64,000 nucleotides of DNA from Laccaria trichodermophora. Taxonomy: Eukaryota > Basidiomycota > Agaricomycetes > Agaricales > Hydnangiaceae. The DNA lies in NCBI GenBank assembly GCA_018417955.1, contig JACTVC010000004.1, positions 1,364,001 through 1,428,000 on the forward strand. Reading direction: 5' to 3'. Within the stretch, counting starts at the first letter, position 1. Each line of letters starts with the position of its first letter. Of this stretch, positions 34,099-47,054 are shown piece by piece. Both the position numbers and the translations under genes were made by a program. The notes below the pieces were generated by a model that was given only the letters and a program-made list of their open reading frames with translations, was not told where the DNA came from and did no database searches.

Positions 34099-35563
34099 AA
34101 AAGATTTTTCTCACCACCGCGTTTTTTTTTGTTTTTTGCATTTTTCTCCATGAAAACATCACCAAACAACATGATTTCAACACATTTAGAAAACCAATAG
34201 ATGGGGCTACAATAGTTGTATTGTGGGAAAATTGACCCCAAAAGGAAGGCATATACCCTAAATGGAAAATTGACTCTGACTGACTACAAAATGTACTAAT
34301 GGACTAGAAAACATAACAAAAGACTACAAAAGTCAGACATAGACTACAAAATTTACTGATGTCTGCCTTTTTCACTACAAAAGTGTGTAGTGTCTGCTTT
34401 TTTCACTACAAAAGTGTGTAATATCCAGTTTTTGAGACTAGAAAAGTTTGTAATGTCTGCTTTTTGAGACTACAAAAGTTTGTAGTGTCTGCTTTTTTCA
34501 CTGCAAAAGTTTGTAGTCCACTTTTCTGACATTGAGTTTGTTTGAAGTGTTCTTAACTATGTAAAGGATCATGGGCACATGGTTGAAGGACTGAGTTCAG
34601 TTGACTGTTTGCCATTGTTGCATGTACACATTTGCTATCATGTACTGTCTTTTCACATCAGTGGCTACTGTTCTCTTCACATGTTGTTCTTTGAAGTGTA
34701 TTCACCAAATGGTAGATTGTGTTGTATCTGAATCCTCAATGAATATCATAGACAGCCTTTGATCATTCACTGGTGGTACTGTCAAGACAATTTGCAGGCA
34801 AGACTGGCTAGGGTGAATGACTGAACAGTCATACTAGCTCATGATTTGGAATACTGAAAAAACACTAATGACACTTATTGAACCTAGGCAGATGTAAGGC
34901 AGTGGCTCAAAGTCTGAAGGTAAAAGATAGGATAGCCACTTCCTATCTGAAGAGAAATTACAGTCTCCACTAATGTCACAGACATGATTTGACAGCAAAT
35001 GTGTACATGCAACAATGGCAAAAAGTCAACTGAACTCAGTCCTTCAACCATGTGCCCATGATTCTTTACATAGTTAAGAACACTTCAAACAAACTCAATG
35101 TCAGAAAAGTGGACTACAAACTTTTGTAGTCTCAAAAAGCAGACATTACAAACTTTTGTAGTGAAAAAACTGGACACTACAAACTTTTGTAGTCTCAAAA
35201 AGCAGACATTACAAACTTTTCTAGTCTCAAAAACTGGATATTACACACTTTTGTAGTGAAAAAAGCGGACACTACACACTTTTGTAGTGAAAAAGGCAGA
35301 CATCAGTAAATTTTGTAGTCTATGTCTGACTTTTGTAGTCTTTTGTTATGTTTTCTAGTCCATTAGTACATTTTGTAGTCAGTCAGAGTCAATTTTCCAT
35401 TTAGGGTATATGCCTTCCTTTTGGGGTCAATTTTCCCACAATACAACTATTGTAGCCCCATCTATTGGTTTTCTAAATGTGTTGAAATCATGTTGTTTGG
35501 TGATGTTTTCATGGAGAAAAATGCAAAAAACAAAAAAAAACGTGGTGGTGAGAAAAATCTTTT
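34099..35563. mobile_element. 1.46-kb palindromic foldback element
   Basis: Left arm 34099 to about 34650 and right arm about 34990 to 35563 are inverted copies over roughly 550 bases, ending in AAAAGATTTTTCTCACCAC and its complement. Encoded dummy frames on opposite strands (MPSFWGQFSHNTTIVAPSIG) are nearly identical, showing high arm identity. Each arm holds tandem CTACAAAAGTTTGTAGTGTC words of about 30 bases. There is no transposase. It lies at the left edge of the insert in unit 2. Confidence 0.9.
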
Positions 35564-35870
35564 ACCTCATATCTCCACAACAGGTAAACTTTAGAACATA
35601 ATTCAAACAGATTCTGGAAGCTACAAAGCAGGGCTACAACTTTGGACTTTGACCATTTTAGGAAATTGGTCATGTGACCACTCCACCAGAAACCCATTGC
35701 ATGGACCCCTAGTTGTATTGTCATTCTTATCTTGATTTCTCCACTTTTTGGTCATATCCAATCATATTTCCTCTTTTATATATATACTGTAGACCCTGAA
35801 AGCAGTACCTGACATCCTATACACCATTCCTATTTTTAGCTCTCATTTCCTGGCTATTTTTAGAACAGTG
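35564..35870. other. AT-rich spacer, nothing recognised
   Basis: About 300 bases between the palindromic element and the minisatellite. It includes a TATATATAT tract near 35778. Confidence 0.4.
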
Positions 35871-35871
35871 A

Positions 35872-36300
35872 AATACCCAGAGCTACATTTGAAAAATCAC
35901 AATGAAATATCCAGGGTTACATTTGAAAAATCACAATAAAATATCCAAGGATAGATTTGAAAAATCACAATGAAATGCCCAAGGATAGATTTGAAAAATT
36001 GCAATGAAATATCAAGGGATACATTAAAAAAACCACAATGAAATGCTCAAGGATAGATTTGAAAAATAGCAATGAAATGCCCAGGGATACATTTGAAAAA
36101 TAGCAGTGAAATATCCAGGGATACATTTAAAAAATTGCAATGAAATATCAAGGGATACATTTAGAAAATCACAATGAAATGCCCAGGGATACATTTGAAA
36201 AATTGTAATGAAATGCCCAGGAATACATTTGAAAAATCGCAATGAAATATTCTAAGGTATCAATGAAAAATTCCAATGAAAGGTACAAGGTATCTATTGA
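35872..36300. repeat. 34-bp minisatellite, about 12 copies
   Basis: Imperfect tandem copies of a 34-base unit containing GAAATGCCCAGGGATACATT and TGAAAAATCACAAT. The minus-strand frame at 36242-36024 is only the repeat read as protein (CIPGHF, MYPWAFHC). Confidence 0.9.
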
Positions 36301-37750
36301 AAAACCACCATTGAGATGGCTTGACAGACTTATGAAATGCCCATAGAGAATTTCTCATATTTTATCAGAAATCCCAGGCAATTCAATGATTGAAAGGCTT
36401 AGGCTCATGTATTGAAATGCCTTTCATAAATATCTCAGTGTTATAGATTGTCGTCTGTAGGCTTAAGTCTAGGTTATATGATAAAAAGTGGTAGCCACTA
36501 GTGTGGTGACGATGAAATTTATGGCCCCATTCATGCTGCAGTTCAGTAGTTCAGTACTCGTCAATTCAGTAGCTTCATTGAGGACTTGTTTTTTGTTTTA
36601 TTCATTGACCCAGTAGTATCCTTGAGCCCCGTATCTTGTTATCTATGTTGCAATGCATGTATTTGCCATTTGGTCATTCTACCTTGTCAATTTCGAGATT
36701 TGTCATCTAATCATTCTGCTTCATCAATTTAGAGAAGAGAAATGAACTTATCTGAGATTGGGGTCAACTTTGGGCATGAAGAGTTATCATTCTGTCATAA
36801 GTAGTGGATATTCTGAGTGAAAAGACAAGTTGTAGTCAACACAGTGCACACTGGTCACTCATTCACGGCTGAATCTTGAAGACCTTGTTCATCTTAGATT
36901 GGGATTGACTCTGGGCATGAAGAATTATCATTCTGTCATAACTATCCTGCATAACCAGTGTTCTCCATAGCAACTTACATAGATAAGTTGAATACTCTGA
37001 GTGAGAAAGATATGTAGTCTTTCGACATGCACACTCGTCACATTCACAGTTAAATCTTGAAGACCTTGTTCAGCCTTGGTTATTCATACTCCAACATAAC
37101 TCCTTAACAGAGCTAAGTTGACGATGTCCTTGTTCACAAATACAAACTCGAGTTAGGACTCAGCTTACAGTAATGTAATTGAAGGTTTCCGAATGGGGAC
37201 CGTCGATCAATAATAGAGCTAAGTTGACGAAGTCCTAGTTCATTCATACAAAATTGACTCGGAGCATAATATAGCTCAAGTATGGGCGTATTTAGCTGGA
37301 GCCGCTTGATACGCCCTGACACTGTCTTTTGAGCTGACTTATATAATGTTTCTTCAGCATAAGTTTAGCAGTCAGGTTCTATATATCTCGACGTGACTGC
37401 ACTGCTATCTGTTCATCTTGCCTTCGGAATTCCAAGGTAGTTCTAGCCTGCCATGCAACCTTAGTTCTAGTTTTCGTAACTTGGAATCATGATAGACATC
37501 TTATACAGCTTTGGAAAAACAGAAATGACACGCAGAACCTTACTGACAATGAGACGGCCTAACATATACTAGTAAATACTTTGCACCCGTCCGATGTCAT
37601 TCATCCCTTGAATCCATATCATTCATTCCCGTCTTTCTTTCTTCAATTTACCCCCATATCAAAACGGTCTAATCTGTCGAATGATATCCTTCCAGCTAAA
37701 CGTCCTTGAAAGCCGACTGGATTTTGCCTTACCTGACCTCGACCTACTTC
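36301..37750. other. 5' flank of KDZ gene with a 150-bp direct repeat
   Basis: Two related segments (about 36760-36900 and 36898-37075) share GGGCATGAAGA, TTATCATTCTGTCATAA and TCTTGAAGACCTTGTTCA. No gene was recognised. It probably contains the promoter side of the transposase gene. Confidence 0.45.
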
Positions 37751-37751
37751 C

Positions 37752-40700
37752 TTGCAGTCCAGTACTTTGCCATCATTGAACACATCGCTCTTCGTCACAG
37801 TAAGCCAAGTGGACGAGGAACATGGCACCTTGCAATCCCAAAATCGGTTGCTTGCTTCAATGCAGAGCCAATCCACCACTCCTGAGCCCACAACCTTTTC
37901 ATCATCTGCCTCCCAATCCGACACTCCACCAGATGGTGAAATTCACGAAGAACCGGTCCCTCAAACAGATCAGCCAACCAATAAACCAAAGCAGAAGAGA
38001 AATACCACGAATGCGCATCGACTCGCTGAGTGGATTAGATTCAGATCAGCATTTCTAGATGAATCCTTGCAACATGATGGTCTCGGTGACTTCTTGGGGC
38101 AAAGCATGTGTTCAAATTGTGGAAATATGGCTGGCATTATCAAGTGCAGGGATTGCGCCAGTGGGGGATTGTTGAAATGCCCAGAATGTAGCATTGCGCT
38201 ACATCAGAGTCTTCCACTCCATTGTGTTGAGGTGAGTGGTCATGTCTTTCAGTCACCTGACAAGAATTGATCAACTCGATGCACAGCGATGGAATGGCAG
38301 ATGTTTCGACAAGGAGTCTCTTCAAAACCTTGTATATCGTTATCAACTTGGCCATTCCGGCACCCAGTGCCCTCTTCCTCACCCCGGGCCCAAGAACTTC
38401 ATCATTTTCGATGTAAACGGTCCTCATTTTGTGACCATCAACTATTGCCATTGCCACGACAAACCTTTGTCAACATGGAACCAATTGTTGCACGAGAAGT
38501 GGTTTCCAGCTATGCTTACATGTCCTCAAACCGCCTTCACATTCAACTGCCTCAAAACATTCCACGAGCTGACTCTGCAAGGCAAGACCAACCTTTATGA
38601 CTATTACCACACTCTCCTCTGGCGATCGGATAATGCCAATCTATCGAATCCAATTGTAAGTTCCAGATTTTTTCTCTCATTTCACTCATTCTGATTTCTA
38701 CAGTATCAATATCTGGAATTTCATCGTGTTTTTAGAATGTGGCAGAATCTGATGGTGCTCAAACGAGGAGAGCGAGGTCACAATCCGGGGGGTATTGATG
38801 CCACAGCGATTGGAGAACTGATGGTTGAATGTCCTGCATGCCCCCATCCAACGCGAAATCTTCCTGATAACTGGGATAAGGCCGGCCCCCTTTTGTAGGT
38901 TGTTTCTAACTGTTGTAAATTTTACAATATACCCATGTTTGAAACAGGTTCCTCTATGCCCTTTATATTGCAATTGACAGCAATTTCAAACTTAAAGGAA
39001 AGCAATGTTACCTCAAGGACATAGAGCTTATGCCCAGGTGGGGGGCTTTTGTTCCAGAACAAGAGTACCAAAGTCATATCGCAAAACATGTAAATGAAGT
39101 CGAGGTACGTGTTTGCCACAGCAAGCGAAGCATTAATGAAATATCTGCTTAATGAAAACCTGAACAGATTAATACATGTGAATCACAGCATGACGCTCTC
39201 GTTCGCGCAGGTACCCGTTTGTCGCCTGGTTATGCCGTCTCAGGTACTGCTTTGGTGATTTGTTCGAGGCATTGCATGATACGGAAAAATGGGGCTGGTG
39301 ACCTTCAGCTGGGAGAAAAGTATGTATTCAATGTTCTACTATTTATTTTCTGCTCAGACCAACATTTGTCTAGGCATTGTAACATGGACTTCATCATCTT
39401 TGCAGCCCTCATGGGCATAACCCTCCTTTGAGTTATTATCACCTACGATGTTACATGCTCATGGTCGATACACTTTTGAAAGTGCATGGCAGAATTCCCT
39501 GAATCAATGTGAATCCTGGACACCACCAAAGTCGACATGGCCATCCCAGGATGGCATATCAATGGCCACGGCGTGAAGTGCCGAAATAACTTTAATCTGA
39601 GCTACATGGAAGGAGCAGGGCAAACACTTGGAGAAGACATTGAAATGACTTGGGCAGGTACAAATCCGTTAGCCCCAAGCATTCGTGAAATGGGTCTGGC
39701 GGCGTGACATGACACCCTCAATGATCATTGGAACGGATGGAACTTCCATAAGATCGTAGGATTTCGTGCACATTTTTTATTGTTCTCTGTTCCTCGCTGC
39801 TCACCGCAAATTCTGACAGGAACATTGTTTTTAAGATGCTTTAACGATGCGTACAAGATGAGCACAAAGCAGACAGATGTGTTCAACCAACTCTCGGCAA
39901 TGTTTCCCCCTGCGACCATTAAGAAATGGGAAATAAAAATCACTGCTTGGGAAATAAAAATCACTGCTTGGGAAGCAAACCCAAAGGCTTGGAATCCTTA
40001 CACAGAGCCGGAAGGTGGTAAGTCCTACTGTGGTTATTTTTCATGTCATCACTAAGATCTCTTGAAGGTACAACTCTCCAGGATGTTTGACTTGCATTGG
40101 CGAGGGAGGAGGCAGCTCAGGTTGCTCTCGGAAACTGTCCATGGCACAAAATGAGCTTATCACCATTCTTAATTGCGGGGTTCGAGCTTGAAGATACTCA
40201 GTATGTTGCTGACTAAAAAAATGTAATCTTCTTATCAACTGATTATGGATTCTTTCAGGTATCTTATTCGTCATGAAGTAAACCAGACAAAAGGGCTAAA
40301 GACCAGCAAACAGCTGGCAGACCTCCAAGATAAATGCAATGTGTTGCTTTGCCTACTTCAAAATTGGCATGAGGCCCAGCTCGTTTATACTCCCCAAGTG
40401 GCTTTGTTGGTCTCATGTGTGCAACCTCTCGAAATGAGTACATCTGCAACATCATCTTCCTTACTTCCTGAAACCCTCCCTGAGAATCTTCCATTATTTC
40501 TTCCATCCTCGTTACCACCCCACATCCGTGCGCTCCCTGAACTCAAGGAAATATGTCAACTTGAGCAGTGTCTCTGTGAACCTCAAGCAGACAATGCTCT
40601 TGCTGAAGTCCAGCAGCAGTAACACGTGATTCAAGGATTGTGGCTATTTAAATGTCTAAACATATCGGGGACAGGAAACAGGCCAAACACACGAATGCTC

Positions 40701-40764
40701 AGCCTGTATAAACATTTCAGTAATAAGACCGATCGGGCACAAGTATACATAGATGTCGCTATAG
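37752..40764 (+). pseudogene. KDZ transposase with CxC2 cysteine cluster, N-terminal and middle part
   Basis: The first exon has a Cys/His cluster (MCSNCGNM, KCRDC, LKCPECSIALH, LPLHCVE) of the CxC2 type found with Kyakuja-Dileera-Zisupton transposases. It is spliced (38232-38287) to RWNGRCFDK, YQLGHSGTQC, FDVNGPHFVTINYC and EKWFPAMLTCPQTAFTF. Further on are GELMVECPACPHP, GYAVSGTALVICSRHC, ITYDVTCSW (likely first catalytic Asp), the equivalent of the TDGEGIE block (GEDIEMTWAGTNPLA) and HDTLNDHW. It is dead: TGA replaces an Arg codon at 39705 and other stops and shifts lie around 39490-39520. At 40764 the frame is interrupted by a 6.3-kb element and resumes at 47055. Confidence 0.88.
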
Positions 40765-41029
40765 TACCATAACAATAGAAATTGACAATTGTCCCAATAA
40801 GTCATAGGGCTACCCCAATGGGCCCAATACACATGGACACTATGGATCCATACCTGGGACCAATGGATGTTTACAGCATATGGTATTAATGTGTGGCCCA
40901 ATGCATATTCTGCAGATGTGGTTATTGCCATAATCAATGGTACCATAGGTACCCAAAGTATAATCTACAGAATGGCCAAATGTTGGGCCACATGCGTTCA
41001 AGAGATCACCCGAAGCATTGACATGCTGA

Positions 41030-43525
41030 CTGCAATTGCTCCGAAAATGCAACTGAAAAAATGTCCGGATTTGTGGTTGCCATGTTGGATGTCACTGCCC
41101 CAAATATGCAGCTGAAGAAAGGTCCGGATTTGTCACTAGTATGCAGAATACCAGTGCTCCAAAAATGCGGCCGAAAAAATGTCCGGATTTGTGATTAACT
41201 TAGTTAATGTCACTGCTCCGAAAATGCCGCCGAAAAAAACATCCGGATTTGTATTGAAGATGCTGAATGTCATTGCCCCAAAAATGCGACCGAAAAAATG
41301 TCCAGAGTTGTAGTTGACTGGGTAAATGTCACTGCTCCAAAAATGCGGCCGAAAAAACATCCAGATTTGTATTTAAGATGCTGAATGTCATTACCCCGAA
41401 AATGCGGCCGAAAAATTGTCCGGAGTTGTAGTTGGCTGGGTAAATGTCACTGCTCCAAAAATGCGGCCGAAAAAACATCCGGATTTGTATTAGTACAACA
41501 CTGTCCGAAATTTCAGATGTAATTTTGACAGGCGCCAGACAACCCCCATGGAATGCTTCAATGCTTGAAATTTAGAACTTCAAGCACCCGAAAATGCGGC
41601 CGAAAAAACATCCAGATCCGTATTTAACATGCTGAATGTCATTGCACCAAAAATGCGGCCGAAAAAAATGTCCGGATTTGTGATTAACTTGGTGAACATC
41701 ACTGCTCCGAAAATGTGGCCAGAAAGACATCCAGATTTGTATTAGTGCACCAATGTCCGAAGTTTCGGATGTAATTTTGACACAGACCAGACAGCCCCCC
41801 CATGGATTGCTCTGAAGTCCGAAATTTTTTAAGTTATTTCCATCCAGATATAATGATCCCCATAGACTGCACCAATGTCTGAAATTTTGGATGTAATTTT
41901 GACAGGGGCCAGACAACCCTCATGGAATGCTCCAATGTCTGAAATTTATACTTCAAGTACCCAAAAATGCAGTCAAAAAAACATGCGGATTTGTATTTGA
42001 CATGCTGAATGTCATTACCCTGTAAATGTGGTTGAAAAAATGTCCGGAGTTGTAGTTGACTTGGTCAATGTCACTGCTCCAAAAATGCGGCCAAAAAAAC
42101 ATCCGGATTTGTATTAGTGCGATTTGTATTAGTGCAGCAATGTCCGAGGTTTTGGATGTAATTTTGACATGGACCAGGTAAGCCCCATGCGGAATGCTCT
42201 CAATTCCGAAATTTTGTGGGTCATTTCCATTCAGATGTATTAATCTCTGTAGAGTGCACAAATGTCCGAAATTTCAGATGTAATTTTGACAGAGGCCAGA
42301 CAACCCCCATAGAATGCTCCAACATCCGAAATTTAGTACTTCAAGTACCCGAAAATGCGGCTGAAAAATGTCCGGATTTGTGATTAACTTGGTGAACATC
42401 ACTGATCCAAAAATGCAGCCAACAAAACATCCGGATTTGTATTAGTGCACCAATGTCTGAAGTTTCAGATGTGATTTTTACATGGACCAGACAACCCCCC
42501 GCGGAATGCTCTGAAGTCCGAAATTTTTTAAGTTACTTCCATCCGGATATAATAATCCCCATAGATTGCACCAATGTCCGAAATTTTGGATGTAATTTTG
42601 ACAGGGGCCAGACAACCCCCATGGAATGCTCCAATGTCTGAAATTTATACTTCAAGTACCCGAAAATGCAGTCACAAAAACATCCGGATTTGTATTTAAC
42701 ATGCTGAATGTCATTGCCCCGAAAATACAGCCGAAAAAATGTCCAGATTTGTGATTAACTTGGTGAATGTCACTGATCCGAAAATGCGAGTCATTGCCCC
42801 AAAAATGCGGCCGAAAAAACATCCGGATTTGTATTTAAGGTGCTGAATGTCATTACCCTGAAAATGTGGCTGAAAAAATGTCCGGAGTTGTAGTTGACTT
42901 GGTCAATGTCACTGCTCCGAAAATGCGGCCGAAAAAACATCCGGATTTGTATTTAACATGCTGAATGTCATTGCCCTGAAAATACAGCCGAAAAAATGTC
43001 TGGATTTGTGATTAACTTGGTGAACGTCACTGATCCGAAAATGCGGCCGAAAAAACATCCGGATTTGTATTAGTGCAACAATGTTAGAAGTTTCGGACAT
43101 AATTTTTACATGGACCAGACAACCCCCCGCGGAATGCTCTGAAGTCTGAAATTTTTTAAGCTACTTCCATCCAGATATAATGATCCAGATAGACTGCACC
43201 AATGTCTGAAATTTCGGATGTAATGTTGACAAGGCCAGACAACCCCCATAGAATGCTCCAATGTCCGAAATTTAGTACTTCAAGTACCCGAAAATGCGGC
43301 CAAAAAAACATCCGGATCTGTATTTAACATGCTGAATGTCATTGCCCCGAAAATACGGCCGAAAAAATGTCCGGATTTGTGATTAACTTGGTGAACGTCA
43401 CTGATCCGAAAATGCGGCCGAAAAAACATCCGGATTTGTATTAGTGCAACAATGGCCAAAATTTCGGATGTAATTTTGACATGGACCAGACAACCCCCCA
43501 CGGAATACATTGATGTCCGAAATTC
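41030..43525. repeat. 59-bp satellite array, left block
   Basis: Tandem 59-base units around AAAATGCGGCCGAAAAAACA and TCCGGATTTGTATT alternate with TGCTGAATGTCATTGCCCC or TTGGTGAACATCACTGATCC. Every few units there is a longer insert with CCAGACAACCCCC and TCCGAAATTT. The higher-order organisation is visible. All open frames in it are repeat translations. Confidence 0.9.
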
Positions 43526-45430
43526 TAGACTACAAAACTTTGTAGTGTCTGCTTTTTAGACTACACAATTTTGTAATGACCAGTTGAACTCAGGCAGAAC
43601 TCTCTCAATTCTTAACCAATTTGGATGTTCTTGGGCTCGTTTTGACAGGTAAACCCGTGGGGTGGTGGGTATGGGTACTCTACAGGTCATGTATGGGCCA
43701 CTTGTCCGATATTTATAGGTTTTTTAGTGTCCTTGATCATGAATGAGTATATGGGTTCATGGGTCTATGGTTGAAGGAGTGAGAAGGGTGGACATTTGCC
43801 ATTTCTGTATCATTGGTTTATTATGAATAAGTACATAGATTCAGGGTGCTATAGTTGAAGGAGTGATAACGGTGGGCATTTTGCTATTGCTTTCACTGTC
43901 TGTGTCACCTCTTCAACCATACATCCCCATGAACATATGTACTTATTCATTGATGTCTGGTCTCCCAAACTTGAAAGTTTGTAGTCCACTTTTCTGACAT
44001 ATAATTTGTAGTGTCCTTCACTATGAATAAGTACATAGGTTCATGGGACTATCATTGAAGGAGTGAAAAGGATGGACAATTTGACATTCCGGTATTTCAC
44101 TTAGTTTTAAGATTGAACTATGTCATTCTCACTCCTTGAACCATATCTCCATGAACATATATATACTTATACATAGTAAACTAATGATCCAGCAATTGCA
44201 AAATGTCCACCCTTCTCACTCCTTCAACCATAGACCCATGAACCCATATACTCATTCATGATCAAGGACACTAAAAAACCTATAAATATCGGACAAGTGG
44301 CCCATACATGACCTGTAGAGTACCCATACCCACCACCCACGGGTTTACCTGTCAAAACGAGCCCAAGAACATCCAAATTGGTTAAGAATTGAGAGAGTTC
44401 TGCCTGAGTTCAACTGGTCATTACAAAATTGTGTAGTCTAAAAAGCAGACACTACAAAGTTTTGTAGTCTAGAATTTCGGACATCAATGTATTCCGTGGG
44501 GGGTTGTCTGGTCCATGTCAAAATTACATCCGAAATTTTGGCCATTGTTGCACTAATACAAATCCGGATGTTTTTTCGGCCGCATTTTCGGATCAGTGAC
44601 GTTCACCAAGTTAATCACAAATCCGGACATTTTTTCGGCCGTATTTTCGGGGCAATGACATTCAGCATGTTAAATACAGATCCGGATGTTTTTTTGGCCG
44701 CATTTTCGGGTACTTGAAGTACTAAATTTCGGACATTGGAGCATTCTATGGGGGTTGTCTGGCCTTGTCAACATTACATCCGAAATTTCAGACATTGGTG
44801 CAGTCTATCTGGATCATTATATCTGGATGGAAGTAGCTTAAAAAATTTCGGACTTCAGAGCATTCCACAGGGGGTTGTCTGGTCCATGTAAAAATTACAT
44901 CTGAAACTTCGGACATTGTTGCACTAATACAAATCCAGATGTTTTTTCGGCTGCATTTTCGGATCAGTGATGTTCACCAAGTTAATCACAAATCCGGACA
45001 TTCTTTTGGCTGCATTTTCAGGGCAATGACATTCAGCATGTTAAATACAGATCCGGATGTTTTTGTGACTGCATTTTCGGGTACTTGAAGTATAAATTTC
45101 AGACATTGGAGCATTCCATGGGGGTTGTCTGGCCCCTGTCAAAATTACATCCAAAATTTCGGACATTGGTGCAGTCTATGGGGATTATTATATCTGGATG
45201 GAAGTAACTTAAAAGATTTCGGACTTCAGAGCATTCTGCGGGGGGTTGTCTGGTCCATGTAAAAATTACATCCGAAACTTCGGACATTGTTGCACTAATA
45301 CAAATCCGGATGTTTTTTTGGCCGCATTTTCAGATCAGTGATGTTCACCAAGTTAATCACAAATCCGGACATTCTTTTGGCCGCATTTTCGGGGCAATGA
45401 CATTCAGCATGTTAAATACAAATCCAGATG
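42450..45430. repeat. Long palindrome, axis near 44000
   Basis: The satellite left of 43525 is mirrored right of 44473. The frames at 43280-43510 (minus) and 44487-44717 (plus) give the same 76-residue translation, so the inner arms are identical over this stretch. The outer similarity reaches about 42450 and 45290-45430 with indels. The core 43526-44473 is itself a palindromic element with CTACAAAACTTTGTAGTGTC at its ends, related to the 34.1-kb foldback element. Confidence 0.9.
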
Positions 45431-46680
45431 TTCACCTCCGTGGAGCTCTAGCTGGTGGCCCACGGATGTAACGGACCAATGGGCTTAACAAATGGTGTGG
45501 CCCATGGGTGCCACAGAAGACCTGTTGGCCCATGGGTCCAACAGCAACAATGGGTGTCCGCAGAAACAGAGTGGTAGGTAATCCGTTGGGTCCGCAGATA
45601 AAAGAATTGCTGGTCCGCGGGGGTAACAGAACAAGAGCAGGTCCGCGGATGAGAGCGCAGCCCATGGGTGTAATGGAACAAGTGCTCATCCATGGATGAA
45701 ACAGCACAATTGCTGGTCCACAGGTGTAACGGAATAATGGTCTCTGAATGTAAAGGCACAATTGTTGGTCCATTTTGCAGGCCAGCTGCAAATGTGGCCC
45801 ATGGGTGGGGGGCTGATGGAAGAGTGCCTATTGTTTAAGGACCAGCAGGTGGTCTGTGGGTGTCTGCAGATGTAATGGCACGGTAGGTAATCCATCGGTC
45901 AGCGGATAAAAGAATTGTTGGTCTGTGGGGGTAACAGAACAAGAGCAGGTCTGCGGATGAGAGTGCAGCCTGTGGGTGTAATGGAACAAGAGCTCATCCG
46001 CGGATGTAATGGCACTATTGCTGGTCCACGGGTGTAACGGAATAATGGTCTGTGAATGTAAAGGCACAATTGTTGGTCCATTTTGCAGGCCAGCTGCAAA
46101 TGTGGCCCACGGGTGGGGGGCTGATGGAAGAGGGCCAATTGGTCAAGGAGCAGCAGGTGGTCTGTGGGTGGCCACAGGTGTAACAGAGCAGCAGGTAATC
46201 CGTGGGTGTAATTGGAGACCTGCGGGGAGCCACAAATGGTCCGTGGTTGTAATTGGAAACCTGCGGGCCAAATGGAAGAAGGTTCCGCAGGTCTAAGGGA
46301 ACAAGAGCTGGACATTGTGGGTGTAACAGAATAAGATACCACGGGTGTAATGGACCTATTGTTGACCCGTGGGGTAACAGAACATAATCTTGCCTGTGTG
46401 GCGACCCACGGGGCTAACAGAACAAGAGCTGCCCCATGGGGGTAATGAACAACAGCCAGCCCAAGGGTGTAATGGATCAATTATTGATCTGCGGGGGTAA
46501 CGGAACATGATCTGGCCCGCATGGCAACCTGCGGGGGTAACGGAACACGAGCTACCCCGTGGGGGTAACTGCACAATAGCCAACCTGCAGGTGTAATTGC
46601 ACAATTGTGCGGCCGTGGGTCCAATGGAACAGGAGCGGACCCGCAGGTTTACCGGACCAAAGCCCACACCCGCAAAATTC
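45431..46680. repeat. GGTGTAACGGAACAAGAGC repeat array with 302-bp duplication
   Basis: Short imperfect units (GGTCCGCGGGTGTAACGGAA and variants) fill the stretch. A segment of about 302 bases starting near 45641 is repeated from about 45943. Frames on either strand (for example 45899-46480 minus) are repeat translations, not genes. Confidence 0.85.
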
Positions 46681-46988
46681 AAATAATCATTGGGCTAACC
46701 TATGAACTATAGCTTATATCATGGCATGGGCCCAACTTACAAGCCATAGCATTGAAATTTTACCATTGGGCCCAACCTGTTCCCTTAACGATTTCCCTTC
46801 ATTGGGCCCAACTATCAATAGTACCTTAATACCGTCATATATCAACGGCCAAAATTACCCCCATTTAAGCCATGTGGCCAATCTATAAACCCTTAGCTTG
46901 GACTGTGGCACTGTCATTGGGCCCAACAATCAAATATACATATTGTCATGTTGTTGGGCCAATGTATAGTATCATAATGTCTTTTGTA
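46681..46988. repeat. TTGGGCCCAA-rich subterminal region
   Basis: Several ATTGGGCCCAAC words at irregular spacing precede the right TIR. Similar words follow the left TIR at 40822-41000. They are possible transposase-binding sites, by analogy with other TIR elements. Confidence 0.6.
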
Positions 46989-47054
46989 ATTGGGCCCATT
47001 GGGGTAGCCCTATGACTTATTGGGACAATTGTCAATTTCTATTGTTATGGTTCC

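Larger units (their letters stand above)
40765..47054. mobile_element. 6.3-kb TIR element of satellite arrays, inserted in KDZ gene
   Basis: A 62-base perfect or near-perfect terminal inverted repeat begins CCATAACAATAGAAATTGAC at 40767 and is mirrored at 46989-47050. ATAG flanks both sides (40761-40764 and 47055-47058), a probable 4-bp target duplication. Subterminal regions at both ends carry TTGGGCCCAA words. The interior is satellite (about 41030-43525), a long palindrome and a second repeat array. There is no transposase frame, so mobility would depend on an enzyme in trans. Confidence 0.9.

Noticed and set aside
45432..46682. Several 100-190-residue open frames rich in His, Pro, Thr and Cys
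   Set aside because: All lie in a tandem repeat array and are open by repeat composition only.
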